Of a stretch of DNA of 37,931 nucleotides, positions 26,095 through 37,917 are shown piece by piece. Under the pieces are notes generated by a model. It saw only the letters and a program-made list of their open reading frames with translations, ran no database searches and was not told the origin of the DNA. Both the position numbers and the translations under genes were made by a program. Source of the stretch: Betaproteobacteria bacterium. GTDB lineage: Bacteria > Pseudomonadota > Gammaproteobacteria > Burkholderiales > Burkholderiaceae_C. Each line of letters begins with the position of its first letter. Position 1 is the first letter of the stretch. Where the stretch lies: NCBI GenBank assembly GCA_009924455.1, contig RFRO01000004.1, forward strand, positions 1 through 37,931. Reading direction: 5' to 3'.

Positions 26095-26107
26095 GCCTGC
26101 CTTTTTT
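26079..26107. terminator. Bidirectional intrinsic terminator between convergent channel genes
   Basis: AAAAAAGGCA-agctaagcc-TGCCTTTTTT, perfect 10-bp arms; the TAA stop of the + strand channel lies in the loop. Confidence 0.8.
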
Positions 26108-26137
26108 CGCGTGCGCCCTGCGGCGCTCACGTCAGAC

Positions 26138-27205
26138 TTATGTGTTCAACCGGCCCATCAGGCTGTTGAATTCGTGCTCGCCCAGGGCACGCATGTGGGC
26201 TGCTTGGTCTGGGCTTACCAGGTTCAGCTCCAGCATCGTGTTCACCAGATGGTCGCGCGAAGCGGCAGGCGCAGCATGGTGGCGAGCCTCTTCCTCGGAT
26301 TCACCAAAGAGCGCAACCATCAGAGTTTTGCCAACGATATTCATCAATAAACCGAACAAAACCAATCCGCAGAACATGGTGGTGCCTGCGATCACCCGGC
26401 CCCAGAAAGTCACCGGGTACATGTCGCCATAACCGGTTGTGGTCAGCGTCACCACAGACCACCACATGGCTGCGGGAATCGAGGTGAAGAAGCGCTTGTC
26501 TTCGCCAATGGTATTTCCGCTGACCGGGTCTACCGGCAAAAACTTGGCCGCCTCTGGTGGGGCGTCGGCGGGAAGGGGTTCGACCTTGAGCTTTTCATCG
26601 AGAGCGGCCTGGCCTTCTGCAATATGTTCGGGCGAGTACAAAACGCCTTCGGTGTAGTACATCAGTGAGCTGGAAATCATGATCACCGAAAACAAGGCGA
26701 TAAAGTAAATGCGCAAGTTCGTGGATAAGGATGTGCGCTGGGCTTTGTCACCCAAAGCCAGGCTTTGCGCGGCCATCTTGACCATTTTGAGTACCCGCAG
26801 CACCCGAACCACCCGCACAACGCGCAATGCCTTTCCACCCTTTAAGGCAGAGAGGTCCAGCAGCATCAAGTACGTTGGAAGGATGGATATCAGGTCCACC
26901 AGACCCCAAAAACTGAATATGTACTTCAGGCGGTTAGCCGCAAAGTAGACGTTGGCCAAATAATCCACCGTGAAGAACGCCACCGCGCACAGCTCAACCG
27001 TCTTGAAGGCATGGGCGTAGGTGGTAGCCCAGGGCTCCACGGTTTCGAGCGCCAAAGAGAGGCAGGAGATAAATATCCAAAAGTTCACCGCCTGCACCCA
27101 GCGGTGAAAGGCTTTGGATTGCGGCACCGTGAACATGGCGCGCATCAAGCCGGGCTCGGCTTGGTGGTGGTGGGAAGCCAAATGGCCACTGGCTGAGGTA
27201 TTCAT
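26138..27205 (-). CDS. Voltage-gated K+ channel (6TM) with canonical TTTGYGD filter and long S5-pore turret
   Basis: S4 LRVVRVVRVLRVLKMVKM; AMWWSVVTLTTTGYGDMYPVTFWGRVIAG; extended turret EGVLYSPEHIAEGQAALDEKLKVEPLPADAPPEAAKFLPVDPVSGNTIGEDKRFF. Confidence 0.9.
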   Translation of the reverse strand: MNTSASGHLASHHHQAEPGLMRAMFTVPQSKAFHRWVQAVNFWIFISCLSLALETVEPWATTYAHAFKTVELCAVAFFTVDYLANVYFAANRLKYIFSFWGLVDLISILPTYLMLLDLSALKGGKALRVVRVVRVLRVLKMVKMAAQSLALGDKAQRTSLSTNLRIYFIALFSVIMISSSLMYYTEGVLYSPEHIAEGQAALDEKLKVEPLPADAPPEAAKFLPVDPVSGNTIGEDKRFFTSIPAAMWWSVVTLTTTGYGDMYPVTFWGRVIAGTTMFCGLVLFGLLMNIVGKTLMVALFGESEEEARHHAAPAASRDHLVNTMLELNLVSPDQAAHMRALGEHEFNSLMGRLNT

Positions 27206-27365
27206 GCGAGTCCTTTCTAAAAATAATGTGTCCGGGACCTGTGCCTTTCTCGTCTGTGCGAGAACGCTGATCCCGTTCCAACGGATGGCGAAAATGATAT
27301 GCGATTCACGCGACGCCGAAGACGGCCACGCTCGGCATGGTGCGCGCGGACGCGGAAACCGGAAA

Positions 27366-28370
27366 TTACTTGGACTGGCTGAGCGCGTTGGTAACCAGCC
27401 GCGAGGTGATGTCCACGATCTGAATCATCCGGTCATAAGGCATGCGGGTCGGGCCGATCACGCCCAGGGTCCCGACCACCCGGCCATCCACTTCGTAGGG
27501 CGCACTGACCACGGACAACTCTTCAAAGGGAACCGTCTGGCTCTCCCCGCCAATGAAGATGCTTACACCCTCGGCCTTGCCGGCCGTATCGAGCAGCCGC
27601 ATGATTTGGGCCTTTTGCTCGAACAGGTCAAAGGCGCGGCGCAGTTGGCCCATGTCGCTGGAAAAATCAGCCACCGAGAGCAAATTGCGCTCGCCGGCGA
27701 TGACAATTTCGTCCTGCGATTCGGCAATAGCCTCTGAACTGGCGTTAACCGCAGCCTGCATCAGCGCGGCGATCTCGGTTCGCAGCGTCTCGACCTCGTG
27801 CTTGAGCATCTCACGCACCTGGTCCATGTCCATGCCCATGTAATGGCTGTTCAAAAAGTTAGCCGCCTCCGCCAACTGGGCCTGGGTGTGGTCCACGCTG
27901 GTGAACAGCACCCGGTTTTGCACATCGCCCTCGGGGGTCACGATGATGACCAAAACCCGCTTTTCGGATAAGCGCAAAAACTCGATATGCCGGAACACCG
28001 AGCTGCGCCGCGGTGTCATCACCACGCCGACAAATTGCGAAAGGCTAGACAGCAAATTGGCCGCGTTGGAGAGCACCTTTTGCGGCTGGTCGGGCGCCAG
28101 CGTTTGCTGACCGAAGCGCTGCGGCTGCACCGTCAGCATGGTGTCCACAAACAGCCGATAGCCCCGCGCTGTGGGGATGCGTCCGGCCGAGGTGTGGGGG
28201 CTGACGATCAGGCCCAGATCTTCCAGATCCGCCATCACATTGCGGATGGTGGCGGGCGACAACTCCAGCCCTGTGGACTTGGACAGGGTGCGGCTGCCCA
28301 CCGGCTGCCCGTCAGCGATGTAGCGCTCGACGAGCGCTTTGAGCAGCATCTTGGAGCGGTCGTCAAGCAT
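27366..28370 (-). CDS. hrcA: Heat-inducible transcription repressor HrcA
   Basis: [78 protein letters not shown]. Confidence 0.96.
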   Translation of the reverse strand: MLDDRSKMLLKALVERYIADGQPVGSRTLSKSTGLELSPATIRNVMADLEDLGLIVSPHTSAGRIPTARGYRLFVDTMLTVQPQRFGQQTLAPDQPQKVLSNAANLLSSLSQFVGVVMTPRRSSVFRHIEFLRLSEKRVLVIIVTPEGDVQNRVLFTSVDHTQAQLAEAANFLNSHYMGMDMDQVREMLKHEVETLRTEIAALMQAAVNASSEAIAESQDEIVIAGERNLLSVADFSSDMGQLRRAFDLFEQKAQIMRLLDTAGKAEGVSIFIGGESQTVPFEELSVVSAPYEVDGRVVGTLGVIGPTRMPYDRMIQIVDITSRLVTNALSQSK

Positions 28371-28398
28371 GAAATCATTTTAGTGATGTAATTTCAGC

Positions 28399-29304
28399 AT
28401 GTCCCCGCATACAAACCCTCCGTTTCGGCGTGCCGCACTGGTTGGCAAATTCCCGAGCGCGGGCCTGGCCGCGCAGCGCGAGTCGCGCGCACTGCTGGCC
28501 GACGTGGCCGGGTTTTTGGGGGATTGCGGCTGCGAAGTCTTTCTGGAGGAATCCACCGCCCACAACCTGGATCACCCGGACTACCCGGCGCTGAGCGTCG
28601 ATGCGCTGGGCGCAGCCTGCGATGTCTGCGTGGTTCTGGGTGGCGACGGAACCATGCTGGGCATGGGGCGGCGCATGGCCGAATTCGGCGTGCCGCTGAT
28701 TGGCATCAACCAGGGCCGCCTGGGCTTTATCACCGATATCGCGCTGGACCACTTCAAAACCACCCTGGCGCCCATGCTGGCCGGCGACTACGTCGAAGAA
28801 CAGCGCAGCCTGATCCAGGCCCGCGTCATGCGCGAGAAGGTCTGCGTGTTCTCGGCGCTGGCGATGAACGACGTGGTGGTGAACCGGGGCGCGACTTCCG
28901 GCATGGTCGAACTGCGCATCGAGGTCAACGGCCATTTTGTGGCCAAGCAGCGTGCCGACGGGCTGATCATCGCCACGCCCACCGGTTCCACCGCCTACGC
29001 TCTGTCAGCGGGCGGCCCCATGATCCACCCGGCAACCCGCGCCTGGGTGCTGGTGCCGATTGCGCCGCACACCCTGTCCAACCGGCCCCTGGTGCTGGAT
29101 GACAGCGCCGAGATCGTGATCGAACTGGTGGCCGGGCGCGACGCCAGCGCCAACTTTGATATGCAATCGCTGGCCGCGCTGCTGCACGGCGACCGCATCG
29201 AGGTGAGCCGCTCGCGGCACGCGGTGCGCTTTTTGCACCCGCGCGGCTGGACCTTTTTTGACACCTTGCGCAACAAACTGCACTGGAACGAAGGGGTGGT
29301 CTAA
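28399..29304 (+). CDS. nadK: NAD kinase
   Basis: [63 protein letters not shown]. Confidence 0.95.
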   Translation: MSPHTNPPFRRAALVGKFPSAGLAAQRESRALLADVAGFLGDCGCEVFLEESTAHNLDHPDYPALSVDALGAACDVCVVLGGDGTMLGMGRRMAEFGVPLIGINQGRLGFITDIALDHFKTTLAPMLAGDYVEEQRSLIQARVMREKVCVFSALAMNDVVVNRGATSGMVELRIEVNGHFVAKQRADGLIIATPTGSTAYALSAGGPMIHPATRAWVLVPIAPHTLSNRPLVLDDSAEIVIELVAGRDASANFDMQSLAALLHGDRIEVSRSRHAVRFLHPRGWTFFDTLRNKLHWNEGVV

Positions 29305-29306
29305 CC

Positions 29307-30956
29307 ATGGCTTTGCGACGCATGGTGTTGCGCGACTTCGTCATCGTGCACGAACTCGAGTTGGAACTGCATGCCGGTTACACCGCACTCACCGGCGAGA
29401 CCGGCGCGGGCAAATCCATCCTGATTGACGCCTTGCAACTGGTGACCGGCGCACGCGCCGATGCCGGCCTGATCCGCGAAGGCGCACCGCGCACCGAAAT
29501 CAGCGCAGAGTTTGATAACACCGCAGCCGTTGATGCGCTCCTTGCCGAGCACGGATTTGCCGCGGATGACAGCTTGCTGCTGCGACGCAGCGTCGATCTG
29601 GCCGGCAAAAGCCGGGCCTGGGTCAACGGCAGCCCGGCCACGGCGCAGCAGTTGCGCGCGGTGGGCGAGTTGCTGCTGGACATCCACGGCCAGCACGCCT
29701 GGCAAAGCCTCACCCGCGCTGCGGCCGTGCGTGCGCTGCTGGACGCCTACGCGCAAGTCTCCACCACGGCCTTGGCACGCCACTGGCAGACCTGGCAAAC
29801 CGCCCGCAGCGCGCACGCTGATGCACTGGCCGCGCAAAGTAATTTGCAAGACCAGCGCGACAAACTGCTGTGGCAAATCAGCGAAGTCGACAAACTGCAG
29901 CCTCAGGCCGACGAGTGGGACAGCCTGAACACCGAACACGGCCGCCTGTCCAACGGGCAGACGCTTTTGGACGCGGCCCAAAGTGCGCTGGATGCGCTGG
30001 ATGGTGACGATGGCGGCGCGCTTGCCCGGCTCCATACCGCCTGCGCGGCCGTGGAGTCGCAGCACAGCATCGAATCGCGCTTCGCCGAGCCGGCGCAGAT
30101 GCTCAACGCGGCCCTGGCGCAAAGCGAAGAAACCGTGCGCATGCTGCGCGCCTATCTGCGCCACGTGGATCTGGACCCCGCGCGGCTGCAGGAGTTGGAT
30201 ACCCGGATGGCCTTGTGGGTCTCGCTGGCGCGCCGCTACAAACAAACCCCGGCACAACTCTTCGCCACCTGGCAGCAATGGAAGCAACAACTCGCGCAAC
30301 TCGAAGCCGCCAACGATCTGGATGCCTTGCAAGCCGCTGTTGACGCGGCAGGCGCGGCCTACGAGACCGAAGCCCGCAAGGTATCCAAAGCCCGCGCCAA
30401 AGCCGCGCCGCTGTTGGCACAGGCCATTACCAGTGCCATGCAGGACCTGGGCATGGGCGGGGGCCAGTTTGTGGTCGCGCTGGAACGTGCCGCCCAGGCC
30501 ATGGAAAGCGGTTGGGAAGAGGTGCAGTTTCTGGTAGCCGGTCACGCGGGCAGCACCCCGCGCCCGGTGGGCAAAGTGGCATCAGGCGGCGAACTCTCGC
30601 GCATCGCATTGGCCATCGCCGTCACCACCAGCCAACTCGGCAGCGCGCCCACCCTGGTGTTTGACGAGGTCGACTCCGGCATCGGCGGCGCAGTGGCGCA
30701 CACCGTGGGGCGACTGATGCAAAAGCTGGGCGCGGACCGCCAGGTGCTGGCGGTGACCCATCTGCCCCAGGTCGCCGCCTGCGCCAACCAGCATCTGGTG
30801 GTCGCCAAGAACACCGACGGGCAGCATGCGCACAGCAGTGTCACGCCGGTGGTGGATGATGCGCGGGTCCAGGAAATCGCCCGCATGCTGGGCGGCGAGA
30901 AACAAACCCCCACCACGCTGGCGCATGCCCGTGAAATGCTGCGCGCAACAAGCTAA
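29307..30956 (+). CDS. recN: DNA repair protein RecN
   Basis: [100 protein letters not shown]. Confidence 0.95.
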   Translation: MALRRMVLRDFVIVHELELELHAGYTALTGETGAGKSILIDALQLVTGARADAGLIREGAPRTEISAEFDNTAAVDALLAEHGFAADDSLLLRRSVDLAGKSRAWVNGSPATAQQLRAVGELLLDIHGQHAWQSLTRAAAVRALLDAYAQVSTTALARHWQTWQTARSAHADALAAQSNLQDQRDKLLWQISEVDKLQPQADEWDSLNTEHGRLSNGQTLLDAAQSALDALDGDDGGALARLHTACAAVESQHSIESRFAEPAQMLNAALAQSEETVRMLRAYLRHVDLDPARLQELDTRMALWVSLARRYKQTPAQLFATWQQWKQQLAQLEAANDLDALQAAVDAAGAAYETEARKVSKARAKAAPLLAQAITSAMQDLGMGGGQFVVALERAAQAMESGWEEVQFLVAGHAGSTPRPVGKVASGGELSRIALAIAVTTSQLGSAPTLVFDEVDSGIGGAVAHTVGRLMQKLGADRQVLAVTHLPQVAACANQHLVVAKNTDGQHAHSSVTPVVDDARVQEIARMLGGEKQTPTTLAHAREMLRATS

Positions 30957-30964
30957 GAATTGCC

Positions 30965-31852
30965 ATGAATATTGTGATCATCACCGGCATGTCGGGCTCG
31001 GGAAAATCGGTAGCCCTGCACGCGCTGGAAGACATCGGCTACTACTGCGTGGACAACCTGCCGCCGGAGTTGCTGCAAGACTTTGTCGCGCTGGAACACA
31101 AGCAGCAAGCCTCTCACGTGGCCATTGCCACCGATGCGCGCAGCGGGGCTTCGTTGCAGCTGGTGACCGAACAACTGCAAGCCCTGCGCGCCCAAGGCCA
31201 CAGTGTGCGGGCCATATTTTTGGATGCGTCGACCACCACGCTGGTACGCCGCTATTCCGAGACCCGGCGCAAACACCCGCTGGCGCAAACCCGGTCGAGC
31301 GAGAGCAGCTTAGACGGCGAAGAACTTCGCCGTGATCTGGTGCAGTCCATCGAACTCGAGCGCGAACTGCTGCACAACATCCGCGCCGAATCGCACATCG
31401 TGGATACCAGCGCGATCCGATCGGTCAGGCTGCAGGCCTACATCAAAGAACTCACCCGCACATCCAATACGCAGATGACGCTGGTCTTCGAATCCTTCGC
31501 CTTCAAGCGCGGCGTGCCGGTGGACGCCGACTATGTGTTCGATGTGCGCATGCTGCCCAACCCGCATTACGAGCCCGCCCTGCGCGAGCTGACCGGGCGC
31601 GACGCACCAGTGGCCGATTTCCTGTCCGTACAGACCGAGGTGCAAGCCATGCAACAGGGCATCACCCAGTTTCTGGAACAGTGGCTGGAGCCCATGGCGC
31701 GGGACCAGCGCAGTTACGTGACCGTGGCCATCGGCTGCACCGGCGGGCAGCACCGGTCTGTTTTTCTCGTAGAACAACTCACCCGCATCTTCAGTGCCCG
31801 TAAAGACGCGCCCTGGGTCACCCTCAAACGCCACCGCGAGCTCGACGTCTGA
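30965..31852 (+). CDS. rapZ: RNase adapter protein RapZ (YvcJ-like NTPase)
   Basis: [85 protein letters not shown]. Confidence 0.95.
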   Translation: MNIVIITGMSGSGKSVALHALEDIGYYCVDNLPPELLQDFVALEHKQQASHVAIATDARSGASLQLVTEQLQALRAQGHSVRAIFLDASTTTLVRRYSETRRKHPLAQTRSSESSLDGEELRRDLVQSIELERELLHNIRAESHIVDTSAIRSVRLQAYIKELTRTSNTQMTLVFESFAFKRGVPVDADYVFDVRMLPNPHYEPALRELTGRDAPVADFLSVQTEVQAMQQGITQFLEQWLEPMARDQRSYVTVAIGCTGGQHRSVFLVEQLTRIFSARKDAPWVTLKRHRELDV

Positions 31853-31875
31853 CGGTTCGCAGCCAGCGGCGGCGC

Positions 31876-32949
31876 TCAGCCCGCCGCCAGTAAACGGCGT
31901 ATCGGGGCCGGCAATCCAAGCCCGGGCCACCGATGTGCAGAAACCCATTGCCCCTGTGCTGCGGAAGGACCCTCAACAAGCGGCTGTTCCCCAGAAAGCG
32001 TCAGCACCCACGGGTGCAAATGCAAATCCTTGTGGGTCAGCACATGCACAAACGCCGGCAACGGCATGGGCGCAGCTGCCTGGCCCCAAACGGCTGCCGC
32101 CGCCAGCAGCGCAGCCTCGCTGTCAAACAAAGGCAGGCAATACAAGCCCGCCCATACGCCGGGCGTGGGCCGCTTGTCCAGCCAGACCGCGCCATGGGCG
32201 TCTTGCAGCCACAGAAGCCATATCTGCTGGGCGCTGCGCTTGAGCTTGCGGGTGCGCAGCGGGTAATCCTGCACGCGGTCCTGGGTGCGCGCCACGCAGA
32301 TGTCGGCCAACGGGCAAGTGCCGCAGCGTGGCTGGCGCGGCAGACACAGCGTGGCACCCAGATCCATCAAGCCCTGGGTATAGCGTTGCATAGAAAAGCC
32401 TGCGGGCTCATCGGCTTCTTGCTGCGGCAGCAGGGCTTGGGCGGCGTCCCACAGCGCGCGGGCTTGCGCGGCCTGGGCCAGATCGCCGCCAAAGCCGAGC
32501 GCGCGGCTGAGTACGCGGCGCACATTGGCGTCCAGAATCGCCACCCGCTCGCCAAAACACAAAGACGCAATCGCCGCGGCAGTCGAGCGGCCGATACCCG
32601 GCAGCGCGGCCAGTTGCGCGGCGCTGCGCGGGAACGCACCGCCATGGTCCTGCACCACCGCTTGCGCGCAGGCGTGCAAATTGCGCGCGCGGCTGTAATA
32701 CCCCAAGCCGCTCCACAAGCCCAAAACCTCGTCCTGCGTCGCAGCAGCCAGCGCGCCCACCGAGGGAAAGCGCGCCATGAAGCGGTCAAAGTATCCAATG
32801 ACGGTGGACACCTGGGTTTGCTGCAACATGATCTCCGAGACCCAGACGCGGTAAGGGTCTGTGGTGTTTTGCCAGGGCAGGTCGTGGCGGCCGTGCAGCG
32901 CCTGCCAGTCCGATACCCGCTGCGCAATCGCAAAGGGTTGCGCGCTCAC
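31876..32949 (-). CDS. mutY: A/G-specific adenine glycosylase
   Basis: [78 protein letters not shown]; Cys cluster [20 protein letters not shown] at 32949 overlaps the mutM stop (GTGA). Confidence 0.93.
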   Translation of the reverse strand: MSAQPFAIAQRVSDWQALHGRHDLPWQNTTDPYRVWVSEIMLQQTQVSTVIGYFDRFMARFPSVGALAAATQDEVLGLWSGLGYYSRARNLHACAQAVVQDHGGAFPRSAAQLAALPGIGRSTAAAIASLCFGERVAILDANVRRVLSRALGFGGDLAQAAQARALWDAAQALLPQQEADEPAGFSMQRYTQGLMDLGATLCLPRQPRCGTCPLADICVARTQDRVQDYPLRTRKLKRSAQQIWLLWLQDAHGAVWLDKRPTPGVWAGLYCLPLFDSEAALLAAAAVWGQAAAPMPLPAFVHVLTHKDLHLHPWVLTLSGEQPLVEGPSAAQGQWVSAHRWPGLGLPAPIRRLLAAG

Positions 32950-33761
32950 GCCTTTTGGCACCGGGGGCAGAAAAACGTGGCGCGTTGGCCTTGGCGGATG
33001 CTCCGGATTGGTGTGGCGCACACCTTGCATGGCTGCGCGGCGCGGCCGTAGACCATGGCTTCCAACTGGAAATAGCCGGATTCGCCCTGCGTATTGGAGA
33101 AATCGCGCAAGGTGCTTCCGCCCTTGGCCACGGCGCGGGTCAGCACATCGCGCACCGCATGGTGCAAACGCGCCAGCCGTGGCCGGCTCAGACGCGCGGC
33201 GCGGGTCGTGGGGCGGATGCCGGCCTGGAACAGCGCCTCGGATGCATAAATATTGCCCACACCCACCACCACCTCGCCCGCCAGCAAGACCTGCTTCACC
33301 GGCGCGGTTCTGGCGCGCATCGCGGCCGAAAAAGCTGCGAGATCAAAGTCCTCGCCCAAAGGCTCCACGCCCAGCTTGCCCAACAACTTGCGGGCTACGA
33401 AGCTGTCTTCGGAAGGGGCAAAAACAACCGCACCAAACCGGCGCGGGTCATTCAGGCGCAAGACGCCGGCGCTGGTGCGCAAATCGAAGTGGTCATGTTT
33501 ACCCGGCTCGCCGGCGGATCCGGCAAAGGTCAAACTGCCCGACATGCCTAAATGCAGCAGCAAAAGGCCCTTATCGAGATCCAGCAACAGGTATTTGCCC
33601 CGGCGGCGCACGGCGTGCACGCGCTGCCCCACCAAGCTGGCCGTTTCACACCCCAAAGGCCAGCGCAAGGGCTTGCCCAAGCGCACCGCCACAATGTGTG
33701 CTCCGGCAATCGCGGACGCAAAGCCCAGACGGGTCACTTCAACTTCGGGTAATTCGGGCAT
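32946..33761 (-). CDS. mutM: Formamidopyrimidine-DNA glycosylase
   Basis: [23 protein letters not shown]...; [20 protein letters not shown]-terminal zinc finger [25 protein letters not shown]. Confidence 0.95.
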   Translation of the reverse strand: MPELPEVEVTRLGFASAIAGAHIVAVRLGKPLRWPLGCETASLVGQRVHAVRRRGKYLLLDLDKGLLLLHLGMSGSLTFAGSAGEPGKHDHFDLRTSAGVLRLNDPRRFGAVVFAPSEDSFVARKLLGKLGVEPLGEDFDLAAFSAAMRARTAPVKQVLLAGEVVVGVGNIYASEALFQAGIRPTTRAARLSRPRLARLHHAVRDVLTRAVAKGGSTLRDFSNTQGESGYFQLEAMVYGRAAQPCKVCATPIRSIRQGQRATFFCPRCQKA

Positions 33762-33802
33762 AGAGGGCGGTCGCAAAGGGTGCCGCAGATTATGATGGGG
33801 CG

Positions 33803-35575
33803 ATGCGTTCCAAGCCCTCTTTTCTCCGCCCCATACGGCCTGTGTTGAAAACCGCAATCTCTGCGTCACTCACCGCGCTGATCTTGGCCAGCGCCGGTTG
33901 CGCGGCCACGCCGGAGGCCACATACCAGGCGAAACCCGGCGAAACCGCGCAGGCTTTTTACCAAGGCTTGCTGGCTGAACTGAGCAGCCTGGCCGAAGAC
34001 TATGTGCAGGCCCATGCGCTGATGCTCAACCTGGCACGCATGAGCAACGACCCGCAGGCGTACGAGCGCGCCACCGAGTTCGCCTTGCGCTCGCGCGACG
34101 GCGATACCGCGCTGATGACCGCCCGCAGCTGGCTCAAAGCGTTTCCGGGCTCGCACGAGGCCGCCCGCTATGTGATCCAAATCCTGGTTGGCTTGAACCG
34201 GCTGGATGACACCATCGAACCCCTGCGCGCCGATCTGGCGGCCTACCCGTTGGCCGAGCGCGGTGCGGCGATTGCCGATGTGCCCCGCTACTTCGCGCGT
34301 GTCACCGACAAAAAGCGCGCGGCCACCGTGGTGCAGACGGCGCTGGCGCCCGAACTGACGCGCAGCAAGCTGGTAGCCCCGGTCTGGGCGGCTGTGGGCA
34401 CGGTGCAGCTCATGGCCTCAGACGCTGCTTCAGCCCTCAAATCCGCGCTCAACGGCGCGCGCGCAGAGCCTACGAACCGGCAGATCGCCACGCTGGCGCT
34501 GTACCTGGTGCAGGCGGAGAAATCCCCGGCGGACGACATACTGGACGGTTTCATCCGGGCCTCGGGCCCCGTGGACGCGGGCTTGGCCTATGTGCGCCGC
34601 CTGGTCGAACTGGCTCGGGTCGAGGAGGCCTACGCCAAAGCGCAAACCCTGACGACCCTGTGGCCCGCATCTGCCGAAGCCTGGCTGGTGCGCGGCTCCA
34701 TCGCCTTTCAGAAAAAAGACATGGACGCCACGCGCAGCGCACTGGCGCGCTGCGCTGAGCTTCTGGAAAAAGCCGATGCCGCAGCCCAAGACGCGATGGC
34801 CGGCGGCCGGGTCGCGGCGCAAGCCTATTTCCTGCTGGCGGTTCTGGCCGAGAACGACAAAGATTACGCGCTGGCCAATTCCTACCTGGACCGCCTGACC
34901 AGCTCCGAAGATCAGCGCCGCGTGAACCAGCGCCGGGTACAGATGCTGCTGGCCCAGGGCCAGCTAGAGGCAGCGCAGGAGCTGGTGAGCAACATGCCCG
35001 AAGAGCTTGAGGATGAAGCACGCGCCAAAATCAGCGCGGAAGTCGAGCTGCTTCGCGCCCGCAAAGACGAAGCCGGCGCCTACCGCTTGCTGACCGACGC
35101 CATGGTGCGTTTCCCCAAGGATCCTGAGCTGGCGTATGAGGCGGCCATGTCGGCCGACAAGATCAAAGACCTCGTCGCGATGGAACAGATCCTGCGCAAA
35201 CTGCTTGCCCAGCACCCCGATCACTACCAATCCATGAACGCGCTGGGCTATTCGCTGGCAGACCGCAACGTGCAACTGGCCGAGGCCCGCACCCTGATCC
35301 AAAAGGCGCTCAGCTTTGCGCCGCAAGACCCATACATCATCGACAGCATGGGCTGGGTCGAGTTCCGCAGCGGCAATCTGAGCGCCGCCAACACCTTGTT
35401 GCGCACCGCTTTCGAAGCCAAACCGGACGCAGAAATTGCCGCCCACTGGGGCGAGGTCTTGTGGGCCATGGGCCAGCGCGACGCCGCAGAAGCGACCTGG
35501 GAGCGCGGCCTCCAACTCAACCCAGACAACGAAACCCTGCGCGACACGGTGCGCAGATTTACCCACAAACCATGA
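33803..35575 (+). CDS. TPR-repeat outer-membrane lipoprotein-like protein
   Basis: Lipobox-like [13 protein letters not shown]-like repeats, C-terminal [51 protein letters not shown]. Confidence 0.85.
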   Translation: MRSKPSFLRPIRPVLKTAISASLTALILASAGCAATPEATYQAKPGETAQAFYQGLLAELSSLAEDYVQAHALMLNLARMSNDPQAYERATEFALRSRDGDTALMTARSWLKAFPGSHEAARYVIQILVGLNRLDDTIEPLRADLAAYPLAERGAAIADVPRYFARVTDKKRAATVVQTALAPELTRSKLVAPVWAAVGTVQLMASDAASALKSALNGARAEPTNRQIATLALYLVQAEKSPADDILDGFIRASGPVDAGLAYVRRLVELARVEEAYAKAQTLTTLWPASAEAWLVRGSIAFQKKDMDATRSALARCAELLEKADAAAQDAMAGGRVAAQAYFLLAVLAENDKDYALANSYLDRLTSSEDQRRVNQRRVQMLLAQGQLEAAQELVSNMPEELEDEARAKISAEVELLRARKDEAGAYRLLTDAMVRFPKDPELAYEAAMSADKIKDLVAMEQILRKLLAQHPDHYQSMNALGYSLADRNVQLAEARTLIQKALSFAPQDPYIIDSMGWVEFRSGNLSAANTLLRTAFEAKPDAEIAAHWGEVLWAMGQRDAAEATWERGLQLNPDNETLRDTVRRFTHKP

Positions 35576-36069
35576 AACGCCGGACCTGCGCCGCAGCAAT
35601 CGCCGCGGCCGGGCTGCTGGCGGGCTGCGCATGGTTTCGGGGGCCAAACCCTGCTCCGTTCTGGCAAGGTCGCATCGCCATCAAAGACCCACGTGATCCG
35701 CAAAACAATATGAGCGCCAGCTTCGAGTTGCAAGGCAACGCCAGCGCCGGCAGCTTTGGTCTTTTCAATATGCTGGGCCTGACCTTGGCCAGCATGCGCT
35801 GGAGCGAGGGCTTTGCCGAACTGCAAGCCGGTGGCGAAACCCAAACCTACCAATCCGCGGATGCCATGGTCTACGCCAGCCTGGGGCATCGTATTCCACT
35901 GGCTGCGGTGTTCGGTTGGCTCAACGGGGACAACGCCAACGTGCCCGGCTGGGAGGTGGATCGTTCCCGCTACGCGGAGCGCCGCCTGCGGGCACGCAAA
36001 ACCACAGGTTCGGAGGCCGGCGTGGACCCGTCGGGCTTGGAATTGCTGCTGGTCTGGGACGCGCCATGA
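35572..36069 (+). CDS. lolB: Outer-membrane lipoprotein LolB
   Basis: Lipobox [20 protein letters not shown]...[34 protein letters not shown] overlap with the upstream TPR gene; between a TPR gene and ispE. Confidence 0.8.
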   Translation: MKRRTCAAAIAAAGLLAGCAWFRGPNPAPFWQGRIAIKDPRDPQNNMSASFELQGNASAGSFGLFNMLGLTLASMRWSEGFAELQAGGETQTYQSADAMVYASLGHRIPLAAVFGWLNGDNANVPGWEVDRSRYAERRLRARKTTGSEAGVDPSGLELLLVWDAP

Positions 36070-36617
36070 AAGCCCTGTACGACGTCCCGGCCCCGGCGAA
36101 GATCAACACCTTTTTGCACATCGTCGGGCGCCGACCCGATGGCTACCACCTGTTGCAGTCGGTGTTTGCGCTGCTGGATTGGTGCGACACCCTGCACTTT
36201 GAGTTGCGCAGCGGCCCGCAAGTCAGCCGAGAGGATTTGCTCGCGCCCCTGCCGGCAGACGATTTGTGCCTGCGCGCAGCCCGCGCGCTGCAAGAAGCGA
36301 CCGGCTGCGCCCAGGGCGCGCACATATCCGTGGCCAAAGTTCTGCCCGCTGAGGCCGGCCTGGGCGGCGGCTCGTCCGATTGCGCCAGCACCTTGCTGGC
36401 CCTGAACCGCTTGTGGCAGCTGGGTTTGACGCGGGCGCAGCTGTCTGCCATCGGGCTTCGGCTGGGCGCGGACGTGCCGTTTTTCCTGTTCGGGCGCAAT
36501 GCCTGGGTGGAGGGCGTGGGCGAGCAACTCACTGCCATTGACCTGCCCCCGACCCCGCTGGTAGTGGCCAAACCGGCAGCGGGTGTATCGACGGCGGGAT
36601 ATGGGCGCAGTGCCTGA
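36066..36617 (+). pseudogene. ispE: 4-diphosphocytidyl-2-C-methyl-D-erythritol kinase, C-terminally truncated (184 aa)
   Basis: [46 protein letters not shown]...[27 protein letters not shown]...[26 protein letters not shown], then ends [15 protein letters not shown]; the usual C-terminal ~100 aa are absent. Confidence 0.75.
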
Positions 36618-36727
36618 AGGTCTTTTGCTGCATACCTGCAGCACGCTGTCTGAGCATCCGTTGCGGAGCTGGGCAGAAGGGTGAAATGTTTTTCGGCTGG
36701 TTCCGGTTTTCCGGTGCCAGCCCGTGT

Positions 36728-36804
36728 AGGGGAATCGCCAAGTTGGTTAAGGCACTGGATTTTGATTCCAGCATGCGAAGGTTCGAATCCTTCTTCCCCT
36801 GCCA
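36728..36804 (+). tRNA. tRNA-Gln (anticodon TTG), CCA encoded
   Basis: AGGGGAATCGCCAAGTTGGTTAAGGCACTGGATTTTGATTCCAGCATGCGAAGGTTCGAATCCTTCTTCCCCTGCCA: acceptor AGGGGAA/TTCCCCT, anticodon stem CTGGA/TCCAG, T arm GAAGG-TTCGAAT-CCTTC. Confidence 0.95.
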
Positions 36805-36849
36805 AAGTGTGTTTCGGTCCGTTCATTCAAACAGCTCTCAGAAGCGACT

Positions 36850-37830
36850 ATGCAGGCACCCAGTCATCAATCCGATTTCATGATCTTCACCGGAAATGCC
36901 AATCCGGACATGGCTGCGGACATTGCGAAGAACCTGGGCATCAGCCTGGGTTCGGCCACGGTGGGACGCTTCTCGGACGGTGAAGTCACCGTAGAGATCA
37001 ACCAGAACGTACGCGCCCGCGACGTCTTTGTGGTCCAAAGCACCTGCGCCCCCACCAACGAAAACCTGATGGAGCTGCTCATCATGGTGGACGCGCTCAA
37101 ACGCGCTTCTGCTGAGCGGATCACCTCCGTCATCCCCTATTTCGGCTACGCGCGTCAAGATCGCCGCCCGCGCTCCACCCGGGTTCCTATCACGGCCAAG
37201 GTGGTGGCCAACATGCTGCAAACCGCCGGCGTGTCGCGGCTGCTGACCATGGACTTGCATGCCGACCAGATTCAGGGCTTTTTTGACATCCCCGTCGACA
37301 ACATTTACGCATCACCCGTTTTGCTGGGTGATTTGCAGCTGAAAAACTACGATGACCTGATTGTGGTGTCGCCCGACGTCGGTGGCGTGGTCCGGGCCCG
37401 CGCGATCGCCAAGCAACTCGATTGCGACCTGGCCATCATCGACAAGCGCCGCCCGCGCGCCAACATCAGCGAAGTCATGCACGTCATCGGCGAGATTGAA
37501 AACCGCAACTGCGTGATCATGGACGACATGATTGACACTGCCGGAACCCTGCTGAAGGCCGCCGAAGTGCTCAAACAGCGCGGCGCGAAAAAAGTCTATG
37601 CCTATTGCACGCACCCGATTTTTTCGGGCCCCGCCATCGAACGCATCGAGCGCGGCGACGCCCTAGACGAAGTCGTGGTGACCGACACGATTCCGCTTAG
37701 CCGTGAAGCCGCCGTGTGCCCCAAAATCCGCCAACTCTCCGTGGCCCCGCTGATCGCTGAGACGATTTTGCGGATCTCCAAGGGTGAGTCGGTGATGAGT
37801 TTGTTCTCGGACCAAGACAATTTGTTTTGA
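36850..37830 (+). CDS. prs: Ribose-phosphate pyrophosphokinase
   Basis: [110 protein letters not shown]. Confidence 0.97.
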   Translation: MQAPSHQSDFMIFTGNANPDMAADIAKNLGISLGSATVGRFSDGEVTVEINQNVRARDVFVVQSTCAPTNENLMELLIMVDALKRASAERITSVIPYFGYARQDRRPRSTRVPITAKVVANMLQTAGVSRLLTMDLHADQIQGFFDIPVDNIYASPVLLGDLQLKNYDDLIVVSPDVGGVVRARAIAKQLDCDLAIIDKRRPRANISEVMHVIGEIENRNCVIMDDMIDTAGTLLKAAEVLKQRGAKKVYAYCTHPIFSGPAIERIERGDALDEVVVTDTIPLSREAAVCPKIRQLSVAPLIAETILRISKGESVMSLFSDQDNLF

Positions 37831-37917
37831 CGAGGCAAAAGCCGGCCCGGCGCATTCGCACTGGGTCTTTTTCAACCGGAGCCGCACTGGTCGCGGTGGG
37901 CTCTTACAGGAGTAGTT

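Noticed and set aside
32861-33795. + strand ORFs opposite mutM/mutY
   Set aside because: Antisense to well-conserved MutM/MutY frames; Arg/Pro-rich shadow ORFs.
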